From the NCBI GenBank assembly GCA_028671895.1, contig CM053799.1:46129455-46193454 (forward strand): a stretch of 64,000 bases of DNA, given 5' to 3'. How positions within the stretch are numbered: the first letter of the stretch is position 1; the number at the start of each line of letters is the position of its first letter. Of this stretch, positions 46,197 through 58,407 are shown in pieces. The position numbers were made by a program, and so were the translations under genes. Under the pieces are notes generated by a model. It was not told the DNA's origin, searched no databases, and worked only from the letters and a program-made list of their open reading frames with translations. The DNA is from Oenanthe sinensis (taxonomy: Eukaryota > Streptophyta > Magnoliopsida > Apiales > Apiaceae).

Positions 46197-47129
46197 GTCT
46201 ATTTGTGTTTGAGAGCTGTCCTGAATCCTGATGCTGTTACCAAAAATGTAAGGGGTTGTATATCAAAGTTGCCCCTCAGCCGCTCGTTTAAACAAAATTT
46301 TTTTAAACAATTAAAATGTATATATATAACACCATTAAAGAAAATTTACAGTTTAATTAAAAAATTAAAAATTTTATTATAAATTAAAGGCTATTATTAC
46401 TTGCATGTTCATACATATTGTATCCATTTTCCAATAATTTTGAATTTCTTGTTTTACCCTTCTGACAAATTGTAAATTGTCATTCGAACTCTTTATCCTT
46501 TTTTGATATACCTACTTGAGCCTAATGATACAACATGGACGCAACGTAAATAAATATGCCAAAAATAGAGCTATTGATTTATAATTCAAATTTTATTTTT
46601 TTAATCATTTTCATCCAATTGTAAGTTGCCCATTAACGATGTGTTTTTGTCTCGATTTCAAATTATTATTTGATATCTTGGGATAGATTCATTCAATTTA
46701 TTTTTATTAATATATTTTGTTTTCAATATTTTTGAAGAATTTGATATGTACTCCTATGAGACCCCATTTAAATGAATGATTTAAATGAAAGATTTGAGTG
46801 CAATGAATAATTATTTTGATATAAAATCCAAAAATATATTCGATTTATTGAAATTATGGCCTTATCGGATGGTATTGAATTATTGGTAACTTATATTCTA
46901 TAATCTTACTAAATATATCAGTTGATTGGGATTACGGAATGGAAGGGGTATTAATAGGTTAGGAGATTTTTTAAATTTATATTAAAAATGTAATATTAAT
47001 ATTTAATATTTAATAATTATAAATATTATATATTTATAATAATAGCGTGTAACTGGGTCCGAATCCTTTATATTTATATTATGCATGTATCTATTATTTT
47101 ATTGTATCTACGCCTCTGCGGTGAAGTTC
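46197..47129. other. Intergenic upstream of the RLP gene
   Basis: AT-rich DNA. The minus-strand promoter of the RLP gene should lie at its left part; a TTTTATATTAG sequence (minus strand, about 46168-46178) could be the TATA box. Nothing else recognised. Confidence 0.4.
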
Positions 47130-47800
47130 AGAACATCCAGGTAAATCCGATGTGACAGATATTCGATTCGAAATTTGAAATTTCTGATTTATCGAATCTG
47201 ATTTTTTGGATTTGGATTTGAGGTATATCGATCCGAAAATTCGAACACGACCCCTGAAAAAAATTTGATTAATATATATATATATATATATATATTACAT
47301 ATATAATTAACTTACTTACTATTTTTTAGAAAGAATTTTATTATATATTTTTAAATATTTCTTTTAAGATTTATTCAAGATACAATTATTTTAATATTTA
47401 TCTATTTGTTAATATATATATATATATAATTTAAATATTCAAAATATGTAACGATTGTGATTCGATTTAAACAAAAAAGATTAATAAAGTGATACACATT
47501 TTTGGTTAAATTTTTATTATATTTTATATTAAGGTATTAATCGGTAAAAAATTCATATAAATTATTGTATAAATATAATGAATATTGAACAAATTTTTTA
47601 TGTGCGTTATTGATAGATAAATTAATTAAATAATCTTTCAATTTTTGAATAACCGAAAAAATCCGATCCAATCCGAAACCCAATGAATTTGAATTTAATT
47701 ATTGATTTTTAGATTTGAATTCGGATCTGGATTTAATTTTAAAATCTAAAAATATTTGAATTTGGATTTTAGAAAATCCGCCCGAACCTTATGGGGCTGC
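47130..47800. repeat. Degenerate repeat rich in GGATTTGGATTTG/AATCCGA motifs, possibly hAT-derived
   Basis: Left part has GATTCGAAATTTGAAATTTC and GATTTGGATTTGAGG; right part has AAAATCCGATCCAATCCGAAA and GAATTCGGATCTGGATTT. This clustering towards both ends resembles subterminal arrays of non-autonomous hAT elements. A right terminus near 47808 (complement CAGCCCCATAAGG) is plausible, but no matching left terminus or 8-bp duplication was found. (TA)n runs lie at about 47272-47293 and 47412-47428. Confidence 0.4.
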
Positions 47801-48978
47801 CTATCCTATTTCTCGTGCTAACATGAACTCATGTGTACAAATGCAGGATTCTCCGGGTTTAGGCCTTAGGGTGATCTAAATGTTCAAATAAAATGACAAA
47901 TTAAAAAAAGGTTATATGTTAGATTCTCCATTCGTTTTATTAAAATATTTTATTTCACTCACCATTCTTAAAATGCATTCATTTAAATTATTCAAGATAT
48001 TATATATATCATTTAATTAAATTTATATATACATAATGTAATGAAAAAGTTAATGAAACACTAATAATGATCATTTATTTATCGCATGGATATCTCGAAA
48101 TATGGTGGGAACCTCAAAATAAGTTAAATTCCGTTAAGTTTTCTGATAATATTTTCTTCAAAATTAATGGAATACAATATATATATAATATTTTGAATGA
48201 TTTGAATAAGTCCATCTTAAAAAGATGAGTCATGTGAGATATTTTAATAAAATGAGTGACTATTTAATACTATAAAGCTCCATAAAAAATCACTTAAACT
48301 AAATCAGAATCGGATCGAATAGGATTTTGTGCTTTGAAAATATCTCTAGCCCAGAAGTAATGACTATATAATGGGCTCAGATGAGGGTATACATGTTGGC
48401 ATGTTGCCCCAGCCTACAAGCCTTAAAAAGGCTTATAAAATGAACAGAAGTGTTCAAAGATTACAATTTACAATGGGTAAAATGACTATCAACATATGGG
48501 GCTGGTGTTGCTAATGGCCGAGAATAATGGTATTAGACCCAAAGTCACGCTCCCAACTGCTCCAACATTCTCTTCATGATTTTTTTAAATTACTACAAGA
48601 CTTTTTCTTATAATTTATTTTTAATTTTAAATATTCTCTCCCTTCTCTAAGAATTTTCCAATTATTTATTTTCTCTCTTTCGTTTTATTATACATTTTAC
48701 TTTTAATATGTAAAATAGTTTTAATATTAAAATATTAAATAATAAGAAATAAATAAATATATAGAAGTGATGTTAAAGATGAAAATATTTATTCATGTTC
48801 TAATCATGCAACCCCCGTCCCGATTCCTATGATTGCATACAACCATACACGTCCTTTTCCGTTCCCTTATTCCCAATCCTCTGCTTTTCAACATTTATAT
48901 ATAATCCTTCCCCTGCATTCATACATTTTTGTCTCCCAACCCATTCTCAATATTACATATATATATTCATCACAATTC
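47801..48978. other. Intergenic, no gene recognised
   Basis: AT-rich DNA with nothing recognised until the promoter of the small gene at 49066. Confidence 0.45.
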
Positions 48979-48988
48979 TATAAATATA
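48979..48988 (+). promoter_or_regulatory. Probable TATA box of the small two-exon gene
   Basis: TATAAATATA lies 87 bp before the start codon, a fitting distance for a leader of about 55 bp. Confidence 0.45.
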
Positions 48989-49065
48989 TATGTAACACAC
49001 AAGCTGTACACAACACATCTTTCTGTTTTTTCTTTGAAACTTATTATTGTTTTGAATATATTTAA

Positions 49066-49433
49066 ATGTCCATTTCTGATTCTTCTCCTCTTAGAGTCCA
49101 AAGGGTGTCCTCATCTGTATCAAACAGACTGTTGATCAAATTTTGTGATTTATCAGAATGCGGTTTCGATTATTCGCAAAGCGGATTATGGTCACCTCCA
49201 GTACGACGCAATGTGTTCTTGAGCTCACCTGGAATCATTATGTCAGAACACGAAATGCTTGACAAGTTACACAATGTTATGGAAGCGCGACAAAAGAAAC
49301 GATACAGAGTTTGCTTTAATGTAATGTGATAAGCAGTTGAGATTTTAATTTTCTTTATATGACTAAAATGTACTGGACTTGCTGATGATTTTTTATATTT
49401 CAGGCATTTTGGTGTTCTCCAAAGAGAAGCTAA
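49066..49433 (+). CDS. Small uncharacterised plant protein, two exons, 94 aa
   Basis: Exon 1 is 49066-49320 and exon 2 is 49404-49433, with a GTAATG donor and TTTCAG acceptor; they join in phase to 285 nt. The protein is Ser-rich at its N-terminus, then has FCDLSECGFDYSQSGLWSPP and a basic segment (EARQKKRYRVCFN) and ends AFWCSPKRS. There is no signal peptide or membrane span. Support comes from the in-phase splice, a nearby TATA box, and the mixed, gene-like composition in AT-rich surroundings. I have a weak impression of similar short plant proteins of unknown function but cannot name a family. If the intron is retained, the frame ends after two more codons (VM). Confidence 0.6.
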
Positions 49434-50066
49434 TGGAGTTTTTGATAGTGTTATCTCCTTCTTCAAATCGACAAGATTATTATGACTGTGCGGAGCTCAA
49501 TGAAGCCACGTACATTTTGATGGATAGAAGAATGTATAGATATACAAACAATCAGTTGATGATATTGTGGTTGAGATCACAGCATGGAATTTAGGTCAAG
49601 AATGTGTACATTTCAACAAAAAGAGGTCCCAATATGCCATTGCTAGATATTTTACTGTGATCACCTTCTGAAAATTTTCGGATTTTATGCTAGCCTGTTA
49701 TATTTATTGATATATATTATGTTCATGTATTTACTACTAACCTAAATGAATTGTCACAGCAAATTCTCAAATTTATACTAATATTTGAATTTAAAATGAA
49801 ATCTAAATTCAAAATTTTATATTTATCCAAACATGTCATTTGTTTAAATTTAAAATTTCAAATGAAATTAAAGTTTCCAACCATGCCATAAATGTTTATA
49901 AACATAATTTGAATTATGTACTTATCTTCGTTAATGTTAAAAAAAAATTCTCCTGCTATAAATTTTATTTATTTGAAGGTCATAATATAAGTGGAAGAAA
50001 TTTTGTTCGAGTAAAAATAAAAAAACTTATGCAGTGGGTGTATTTCTTTTGTTTTGAGTTAATAAG
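49434..50066. other. 3' region of the small gene and intergenic
   Basis: The first 250 bp probably form the 3' untranslated region; an open frame there (to 49594) has no support as a gene. The rest is AT-rich. Confidence 0.45.
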
Positions 50067-50260
50067 TACGGCCTACGTCCCAATTTAAATATTTTATTTG
50101 ACTTTTTGGCGGTCAATTTTACTCATCTTTGACTGAAAATTTCAATGATATGTTTTTATAATTTTTTTCATTTATATATTATATGTAATTTTCAGTCAAA
50201 CTTGAGTCAATTTGACTTTGAAAAGTTAAGCATAACAGTTAATTTGGGACGGATGGTGTA
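50067..50260. mobile_element. Stowaway-type MITE, short
   Basis: TACGGCCTACGTCCCAATTTAA at the left and TACACCATCCGTCCCAAATT as the complement of the right end, both with TA. Inner GTCAAACTTGAGTCAATTTGAC resembles other copies here. Confidence 0.72.
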
Positions 50261-51730
50261 TATAACATCAAAAATTTAAACAAAAAATCTTAATTATGTG
50301 TAAATCGCACAAATAGGAAGCAACTTTCTAATTTTTTAATTATTAAAACAAAATTTTCGGTTTAAGGTACTAAAACTGATATTAATATAAAAAGAAGTTA
50401 ATACATATAATAGAGCAAATTCAAAAAGAAATTCGGTGAAATTTTTAGATTAACCATCCATTACGTATGAAAATGTAGGTACATAATTAATTAAAAAATT
50501 TGAAAACGATTTTGAATTTATTACATCTAAGACAATTTTCTTTTTATAATACTCCGTCAGTACTTATGACAGAAAAAAAAGCTCTTTTATACAATATTTT
50601 ATGTTGTCTCTTATGAACTTTATTTTATTAATTAAAACTTTCAATAGCAAACAATTTTAATAGCTGTTACTATACTTCTCTCGATGAGTCGATGGTGATG
50701 TTGCCTTAAATGGACAACTAAACTTTCTGGTGCAAAAAAGCAACTTAATTCAAGCTGAGCAGACAACTTAAATGGTCACGCCAAATCCGGTTGTACTTTC
50801 GTCACTGGTAGTGTTTTTCTGTGACCAACATATATTCGACATACATATTTAAGTTCAATTCATCTAATTTATGAAAATAAAGAGTTATTGAAGAGATTGC
50901 ACGTTGGTAGGATGGTGCATGAAAATTAGACTTGGTAAATTATGTCTAGATTTGAAAAATCAAATCAGAAGATAAGGAATTGAGATGCGATTTTGTATCT
51001 GAATTTAATAATCTAAAAATATAAGCGAAATTGAAACAATCCTAGCAAAATTGATATCGGTTCAATATAATCAAATCCGATAATAATTTGAAAATCAATT
51101 CGATTTGATCCGAAAATGATCCAAAACCGAAAACTTAACTGAAAATAATTCAAAATACTAGAGATCCGATAATAACATGAATCCAATCAAATTTGAATAA
51201 AAATTTATATGAACAAAATATGATTAAAAAACACTCATTAAGAATATGTCCACTTACCTATTAAAATGACTTGAGGTAGTATTATAGAACTAGACAGAGT
51301 TGAATTTTTTTAATTCAATTATAGAGGAATTTCAATTTTAAAATCTAAAAAATGAATAATAAAAAGTTTATAATTCAAAGAAATAAAATCATTTTTTTTG
51401 AAATGAAGAAAGAAAATCATTTATTCCAAAACTAATTAAATACAATCAATGTCAACAAAACATATCTTTTGAATATTTGAATTATATTTAAAAAGATAAA
51501 TTATATACCACAAGATGTTATTTAATTTTAATTAAAAAAAATTAAATTTATATTTGCATTATATACATACACACATTCAGATAATATAAATATAAATGTT
51601 TTTCCTAAAATATTTTTAAAAATAACTTTATATATTTATAGCATCACTTATTTCTAAATCATTTTATTTAAATTGAAAATCAAAAAATTAAATTTGATTA
51701 AATTTTATATCTTATAATATATATATATAT
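50261..51730. other. AT-rich intergenic DNA
   Basis: No gene seen. A stretch at about 50930-51200 has several AATCCGATAA and GATCCGAAAATGATCC motifs, similar in style to the repeat at 47130-47800, but no termini were found. Confidence 0.45.
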
Positions 51731-52409
51731 AGGGTCCTGCTCAAATAGAAAATAACTTAGAATAGAAAATAGAAAATAAGATCTACACCACATATTCAAT
51801 CTAATCTAATGGCAAGGGGGTGCATCCACACACAAATCAAATACACCATCATACACCCAATCCCACATAATCCCTCCGTTTTTAATTTGATTTTTCCCGT
51901 TAATTAGTGAAGTTTTTTTCAAATCTAACTTCACCACATTTTTCTCCATCTCCCAACAATCAGTTTGCATACCATATGTGATATATTCCGGTGATTTTTA
52001 TTTTTTCGACGATTTCCATTATTTTTTGTGAACCCAGGACATATAATTTAGTGATTTCTGTAATACAAGTTAGTGATTTCTATAATACAAATTAGTGGTT
52101 TCTGTAATATAATTTAGTGATTGAAGTTTGAATCTGATAAGTGACGAATTTATTTTAATTATAAATTATATTTGCCGAAATATAGCACATATGGTATGAA
52201 AACTGATCGTTGGGAGATGAAAAAAAATGTGGTGAAGTTAGATTTGAAAAAAACTTTGCCAATTAACGGGAAAAATCAAATTAAAAATGGAGGAGAATAG
52301 ATGGGATTATGTGTGTGAGGGTGTATATAATTTGTGTGTGGGTGCGGCAGGTATAATGATAAGGTTTTCTATTTCTCATTTAAACTATTTTCTATTTGAG
52401 TAGGACCCT
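51731..52409. mobile_element. Foldback transposon, 679 bp, arms of about 265 bp
   Basis: AGGGTCCTGCTCAAATAGAAAAT at the left and the complement of the right end AGGGTCCTACTCAAATAGAAAAT differ at one base in 23. The homology extends inward through TTAATTTGATTTTTCCCGTTAATT, TCAAATCTAACTTCACCACA and CATACCATATGTG. The loop (about 52000-52150) has four tandem units of about 23 bp, TTAGTGATTTCTGTAATAC. The element sits between TATA runs, consistent with TA-rich targeting. No coding region. Confidence 0.85.
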
Positions 52410-52649
52410 ATATATATATATATATATATATAAAATCTTGTAAATATCATTTTACCGCCTTTTGATTAAACATATCTGACAATATTATATATTTAATGAA
52501 AATATTATTTTATAACATTAGCCCAAGTCCGAATGGGAGAAATATATTATTTAATCAAAGTTATTAATTTATCATTTATTATTTTATTGAGTTTTAATTT
52601 TATTATGACAAACTTACTTAATGATAGATAAGGATTTGCTATCAATTTG

Positions 52650-55600
52650 ATTTAAAACAGTCAGAAAGGTTGAATGGGAAGATTTAATTCCAACCAGAAA
52701 GGTGTGGGTTGAATGCAGAGATTTACCTATGGCGGGGTGGTCGGAGTAAATCTTCGTAAACTAACTAACATATAGGGATAAGTAGTACAATTCTCGCGAA
52801 TCCTATAGTAACCCTTGTATTCTGGTTGAAACTAAGAGTATTGAAAAGGTTTATAAATTGGTAAATGTAATTTTAAATGGAAGAAATTGAAATGTGCTTA
52901 TGGCTGAGTACTTTGGAGATCCTCAGAAGACTGCGTAACCGTGGGGTTGGGATGAGGGCTTTATTGAAGAAGTAAACCTGAATATTGGAGAAGAAATCAT
53001 ACTTTGTGGTCCGGAAAATGAGGAGGGTCTTAAAATCAACAGTGCTGATCTGAGAGATACTCACGCAATTTCTTCAGAGATGCTTGAAGATCTCATAAAG
53101 CCTGGATTTCAAAGGGTTTTTGAAGAAGGCCAGGATGGAATGCTATCGGAGAATTCATGTATAGATCCATGTACACATAAGGATGATCATACGCCTCATT
53201 CATGCAAAGAAAATGAGGTATTTGAATGAAAGTGGAGGCCTAGGGATGATACTAGTGTGGAAGCTACAGTATCTAGAAGCAAAGGGGAGGATCTAGTACA
53301 TAAATGTGCTTCGCAAAATACGGTGCTCAAGGAACTGACAAAACTGAAGTTAAAGAGCAATAGGGGACAACCAAGAATGCCCAGAGTGGTAAACAAACCT
53401 AACAAGGCTTTCGAACTACCAAAGAAAAGCTTTAAGAAAAATCGAAAGGGCCCAATTAGGGCCCTCCCTATACTTCATTACAAAGGTATGGATGAAGCAA
53501 GAGCAATACTTGACACAGGTATCAACATGAGTTTCGTACCGGTTGGAGCGGAGAAAGACTCTCTCCGAGAAATTAGGAAGAGGCTAGATTTGTAAAGGTC
53601 TCGCATCCATCTGATAAACATTGATTCTTTTGATATGGAAATTCAAAGTTTGGTATGATGGAATGTCAGGGGGCAGTTAGTTGGTTGAACATGATGAATA
53701 TCAAGTCGTTAAAAATTGAATCAAAAAGTTCGATCTTGAGCGTCCAGGAGACAAATTGCCAACAGTGGAGTGACAAATCTTTGAAAGGGTTGAGTTTAGG
53801 AGATAGTGTGAGTTGAGTTAAAGTGCCTTCACATGGGTTATCGTGTGGACTGCTCACAATATGGAACAATGATGTCTATAAGGTCACGGAAACATGTAGC
53901 ATGAGCAACTCGATTAGCGTATACGAGACCTTACGATCAACTCAGACCCCTTTTATCTGTTTTAATGTTTATGCCCTTCAAGGCATGTCAGATAAGTGTG
54001 GACTTTGGGGGGAACTCTCTGATCAATTAAGGGGAAAGCATGATATACCAACAATTTTAATGGGGGATTTCAACTTTGTTCTAAGTATGGAAGAAAGGAG
54101 GAATTGTGTGTATAGAAAGTAGGATTCAGTATCTTTTAAACATTTTATAAAGGAAAATGACCTTTTAGAAGTACCAATTACGAATAATGCTTTCACTTGG
54201 TTTGGCCCGGAGAATAATTAGAGTAAGCTAGATAGGGCGCTTGGAAACTATGAATGGACAAAACTTGGTGATTGTGCTTTGATTGCATTACACAGAAAGC
54301 ACTCGGACCACAAACCATTAGTTCTCAAATGCCCAAAGCAAAACTGGGGTCCGAAGCCTTTCAAGTTCTATAGCTGTTGATTAGAGGATTTGAAATTGGT
54401 CAAGTGAATGGGAACAATTTGGGCAAATTCAACATGTGGAAGCATTCAAAAGAAGTTTAAATGCCTACATGATTTTGCCAAAGAATGTAATAACTCAGAG
54501 TCTGAAAATATAGACAAGCAAATTATGAATGCTGAACAGGAACAAGAAGAAGCAGATGGGCACAATACAGGGAAGTTACAGAAATTAGAAATCCAAAGCA
54601 AGTTAGAGCATCTCTATAAATTGAAGTCCAGCATGTTGTGCCAAGCCTCTCGGACTAATTGACAGCTCTAGGGTGAAAGAAATACAAAGTTTTTTCACAG
54701 AATCATACTCAGAAGAAGGAAAAGAAATCAAATTTTGGGCATTGAATTTCAAAATTCCTGGGTATCACATCCTAGCAAAATAAAGGGTGATTTGTTTGTG
54801 CATTTCATGTCATTCCTCCAGCAAAAAAAGAGGTCCAAAATTTTCTCTTTGAGAACGGGCATGCTTGTATATTAAAATCAGGAGGAAAAACAATATATAG
54901 TAAGAGATTTTACGTTATTAGAAATTGAAGACGCTCTCAGCGAAACGGATGCTACTAAGGCACCTTGCCCAAATGGTATGAATGGAGAGATTTTGAAAGC
55001 CTTGTGGCAATACATTAGCCAGAATGTAAATGAGCTATTCGATGAGTTCCATGCAAGTGGTCTTATGCGAAGATGAATAAACTCTGCTTTCATTGCACTT
55101 GTCCTGAAGACCGCTGAGGTTAAATGTCCAAAGGATTTTAGGCCTATTAGCCTGATGAATGCGTCAATGAAGCTTTTAACAAAGGTTTTGGCCAGAAGAC
55201 TTAATAGAGTTATGCCTGAGATTATTTCTTTCTCTCAATCATCTTTCATAAAAGGAAGGCAAATCTCGGAATGTATTCTGCTAGCTAGTGAGGTATATGA
55301 GGCTTTGAAAACAAGGAGATGCAAGGGGCTGATTCTAAAGATTGATTTTGAAAAGGCATTTGATTCAGTTGGCTGAGATTTCATGCTACATGTTCTAGAA
55401 ATTATAAATTTTGATAGTAAATGGATAAACTGGATGAGGTGTATTTTGGAATCAGCAAGGATATATGTACTGGTAAATGGGTCCCCTAAGAAAGAATTCT
55501 CTCCACAAAGAGGTCTTAGGCATGAAGATCCTCTATCTCCCTTACTTTTTAACCTGGTAGGCGAGGATCTCTTCAAGCTTCTATCAATCGCACTAGAGCA

Positions 55601-57760
55601 AGGTCTCTTTTCGAGAGTAACTTTGAAAAATTGTACCAAAGCTGTGTGACACATCCAGAATGCTGATGATGTAATATTGTTATTCCAAAATGACATGAGG
55701 TCTGTGTTGGGGGTAAAGAGAATTCTTCAATGCTTTGAAATCATGTCAGGACTAAAAATAAACTTTTTGAAGAGCAGTTTATATGAGTTTGGTAATGATG
55801 GTATTAACATTCAAAGCTGGGCCAAGGTTCTAGGCTGCACTGTTGGTTCATGGCCTTTTAAATATCTAGGTGCCACCATTAGTGCAATGCACAAGAGCTA
55901 AGTTTTTTGAGATCCTTTACTTACCAAGATAAAATCAAAGTTGAATACTTGGAATGCAGGGCACCTATCAATGACAGGCAGGCTGATGCTGTTAAAAGCT
56001 ACATTAGACAATTTGCCAGTTTTCTGGTTCAACCTTTTCTTAATGCCGACAATGGTAGTAGCACGCATGGCAAAAATAAGAAGAGATTTTCTATGGGGGC
56101 ACTTGAAGGATTCTGAGTGGAGGATACATCTTCTAAACTGGCAAAACATTTGATTACCTAAGAATTTAGGTGGATTAGGTTTAGTACCTGTTAAAAATAA
56201 GAATCTTACCCTCCTAGCAAAATGGTGGTAGAAGTGCTATGCGGATAGGTCAAGTTTTTGGAATTTAATATTGACAAAGAGAATGAGGTTCTCTATAAAA
56301 TATAATCTGCAGGATGCTACGCTTCAAATATGTCAGTCTCCAAATGTTTGAAGTTTCCTCAGTCTATCCCAAAATAGTCAGATTACAGCATTAGTTAGTC
56401 AAAACAATTTTATTTGGAAAGTAAGGAATAGAGAGACGGTTTTCTTTCGAGAAGACAATTGGTATAGAGATGGCATACTGAAGCAACGCCTTCCAAGAAT
56501 ATACAGAATCTCAAACCTTAAACATGTTACAATTTAAAATTTCGTGGATAGCTAGAGCAAGTGGGATAGTGTTTAGGAAGAACTGTAGGCAAGGTCTCTA
56601 CTGGATAGAGACATGCATGGTTTATCATTTTTGGAGGAAATCATAAGTCAAATAAATCTTTCTTCGGGTTTGGATACTCTAAACTAGTTACCAGCAGAGG
56701 GCACATTTAGCACTAAGATATGTAATGATATCTTAAACTCCAATAAAACATCCCCAAGAAGCCCATTCTTGAAAGGAATCTGGTCGACAAAAGTACCTCC
56801 AAAGTTAAAGCTTTTCCTATGAAAAATTTTACGGGGTATATTACCAACTTCACATTGTCTAAGTTTGCACATTACGAATTTTCAGCCACATGTTCATGTT
56901 GCCAAGATGGAGAAGAGACTCTTGATCATTTATTTTGGCACTACACATTTGCTAGATGGGCATATGAGTACGTGGGAAATTGGTGGAGTATGAAATAATC
57001 AAATTCACAGCCTTACAACTTTCAATCTACTGAGATTGTTAAATTTATTCAAGGGCTCAAAAACAAACCCATATGGATGTTAGCTGGTAGCTTCGTCATT
57101 GTGGACAATTTGGTTAGCAAGAAATGAAGAAGTCTTTCATAAAAACAGGATGAGTAAAGACTCACCGGTGTATCTAATTTTCACAAAAATTAATTCTTGG
57201 GGGCGAGAAACACAATTGATAAATCTCGGGGAGGACCCGTTATGGAAATTAAATCTCAGAGGAGCCATACACCTGCATTCGTACAATGTTGGTAAGGAAT
57301 TTTGGAAATTCATGATGATGGACTATGATCACGTGGGTTTAGTAGACGGAGCATGGTTTTTGGATCACAATGCGTTTGGGAAAGGAGGTATAGGAGGATG
57401 GGTGAAATCTAAAAACAACAATTTGTAATATGTATTTTCAGGACCTTATGCAGCGTCAGATATATTGAAGACAGAAGTGCAGGCAATTCTACACCTGGTG
57501 GATAAATCACAATAAAAATGATTGGGGAAGGATTGTATTATGCTCTGATTCGTAAGAGGCTATAAATGTGATTCGCCAAGGGGAACTTCAGTTTTATCTT
57601 GAGCATGATAGCTCTGAAATTATAAAAGAAACTATAGGTAATAAAATTGCATTGCAGTACATCCCAAGGGAACTAAATGAAGAAGTTAACATACTAGCAA
57701 ATGAAAGATGCAATAGATTTGGTCTATCCAAATTTTGGGCCTAATTTGCTGGGCCCAGTT
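52650..57760 (+). pseudogene. Decayed LINE (L1-type, with RNase H domain), about 5.1 kb
   Basis: A non-LTR retrotransposon with its domains still in order but broken by many stops and shifts. ORF1-like part with VWVECRDLPMAGWSE (about 52720) and a basic stretch to 53595. Endonuclease from about 53650: QETNCQQWS, LMGDFNFVLS, then SDHKPLVL at 54303, which keeps the catalytic SDH. Reverse transcriptase from about 55120: FRPISLMNASMKLL, FIKGRQI, KIDFEKAFD, PQRGLRHEDPLSPLLF, and NADDVILL, where the catalytic DD pair persists. Downstream: WNAGHLSMTGRLMLL (55944), a zinc-binding linker around 56700-56960, and an RNase H piece from 57340 (GAWFLDHNAFGKGGIGGW) ending near 57745. No clear poly(A) tail or target duplication was found. 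Inactive. Confidence 0.9.
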
Positions 57761-58244
57761 TCAGTGAGTGCATATGGTTTTATGTGCAGTGGGCCGGAAA
57801 TTTTTTGTTAACATTTTATTTAGTGGACTGGAACTCCTGCAAAGTTTAAGATTGCAGTGAGTATCATAAGAACACAGTATAATTACTTATTGGTTATCTT
57901 GTGGCTGACAGGTAGGCAGAGAGGGACACAAAAGCAGACAATTAACTCCCAGTTTATATTCCTTATATTTAGATGTTAGAGTATCGAGGAGTAGATACGT
58001 ATATATACAAATAAAGGAGGTTGGGAGAATCAAGGTAGTAGTCTCAAAGCATGAAAAGTATAGGTGAGTATCTAAATGATTATAAAGCTTCTAGCCATTT
58101 TTGCATGGGAAATGAAAAAATCCCAGAAGATTGATCTCCCCAATGCATACTCCTATGGCATAATGCAAGCATGAGTCTATATACAATATAAACAGGTTCT
58201 ATAAAAACAAGCATGCAAAGAAAACCCACCTTTTCTACTGTACT
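57761..58244. other. Between two LINE remnants, no gene
   Basis: AT-rich DNA that may contain the 3' untranslated end of the LINE. No recognisable feature. Confidence 0.4.
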
Positions 58245-58407
58245 CCATAGTTATTCAATAACTTCTCTCTCTTAAATACCTCAAATGGAATTTGCATGCA
58301 TGGAATCCTCCAACTGGTGAATTTGTAAAGATAAATATTTGCTGCATTGAAGTTAAGAATCCGCTGCCAAATGGAAACACAAATGGGGTGGGTTCCATCA
58401 TAAGAAA

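Noticed and set aside
49434..49594. Coding continuation MEFLIVLSPSSN after the small gene
   Set aside because: In a different frame from the spliced product, which ends at 49433; no support as a separate gene.
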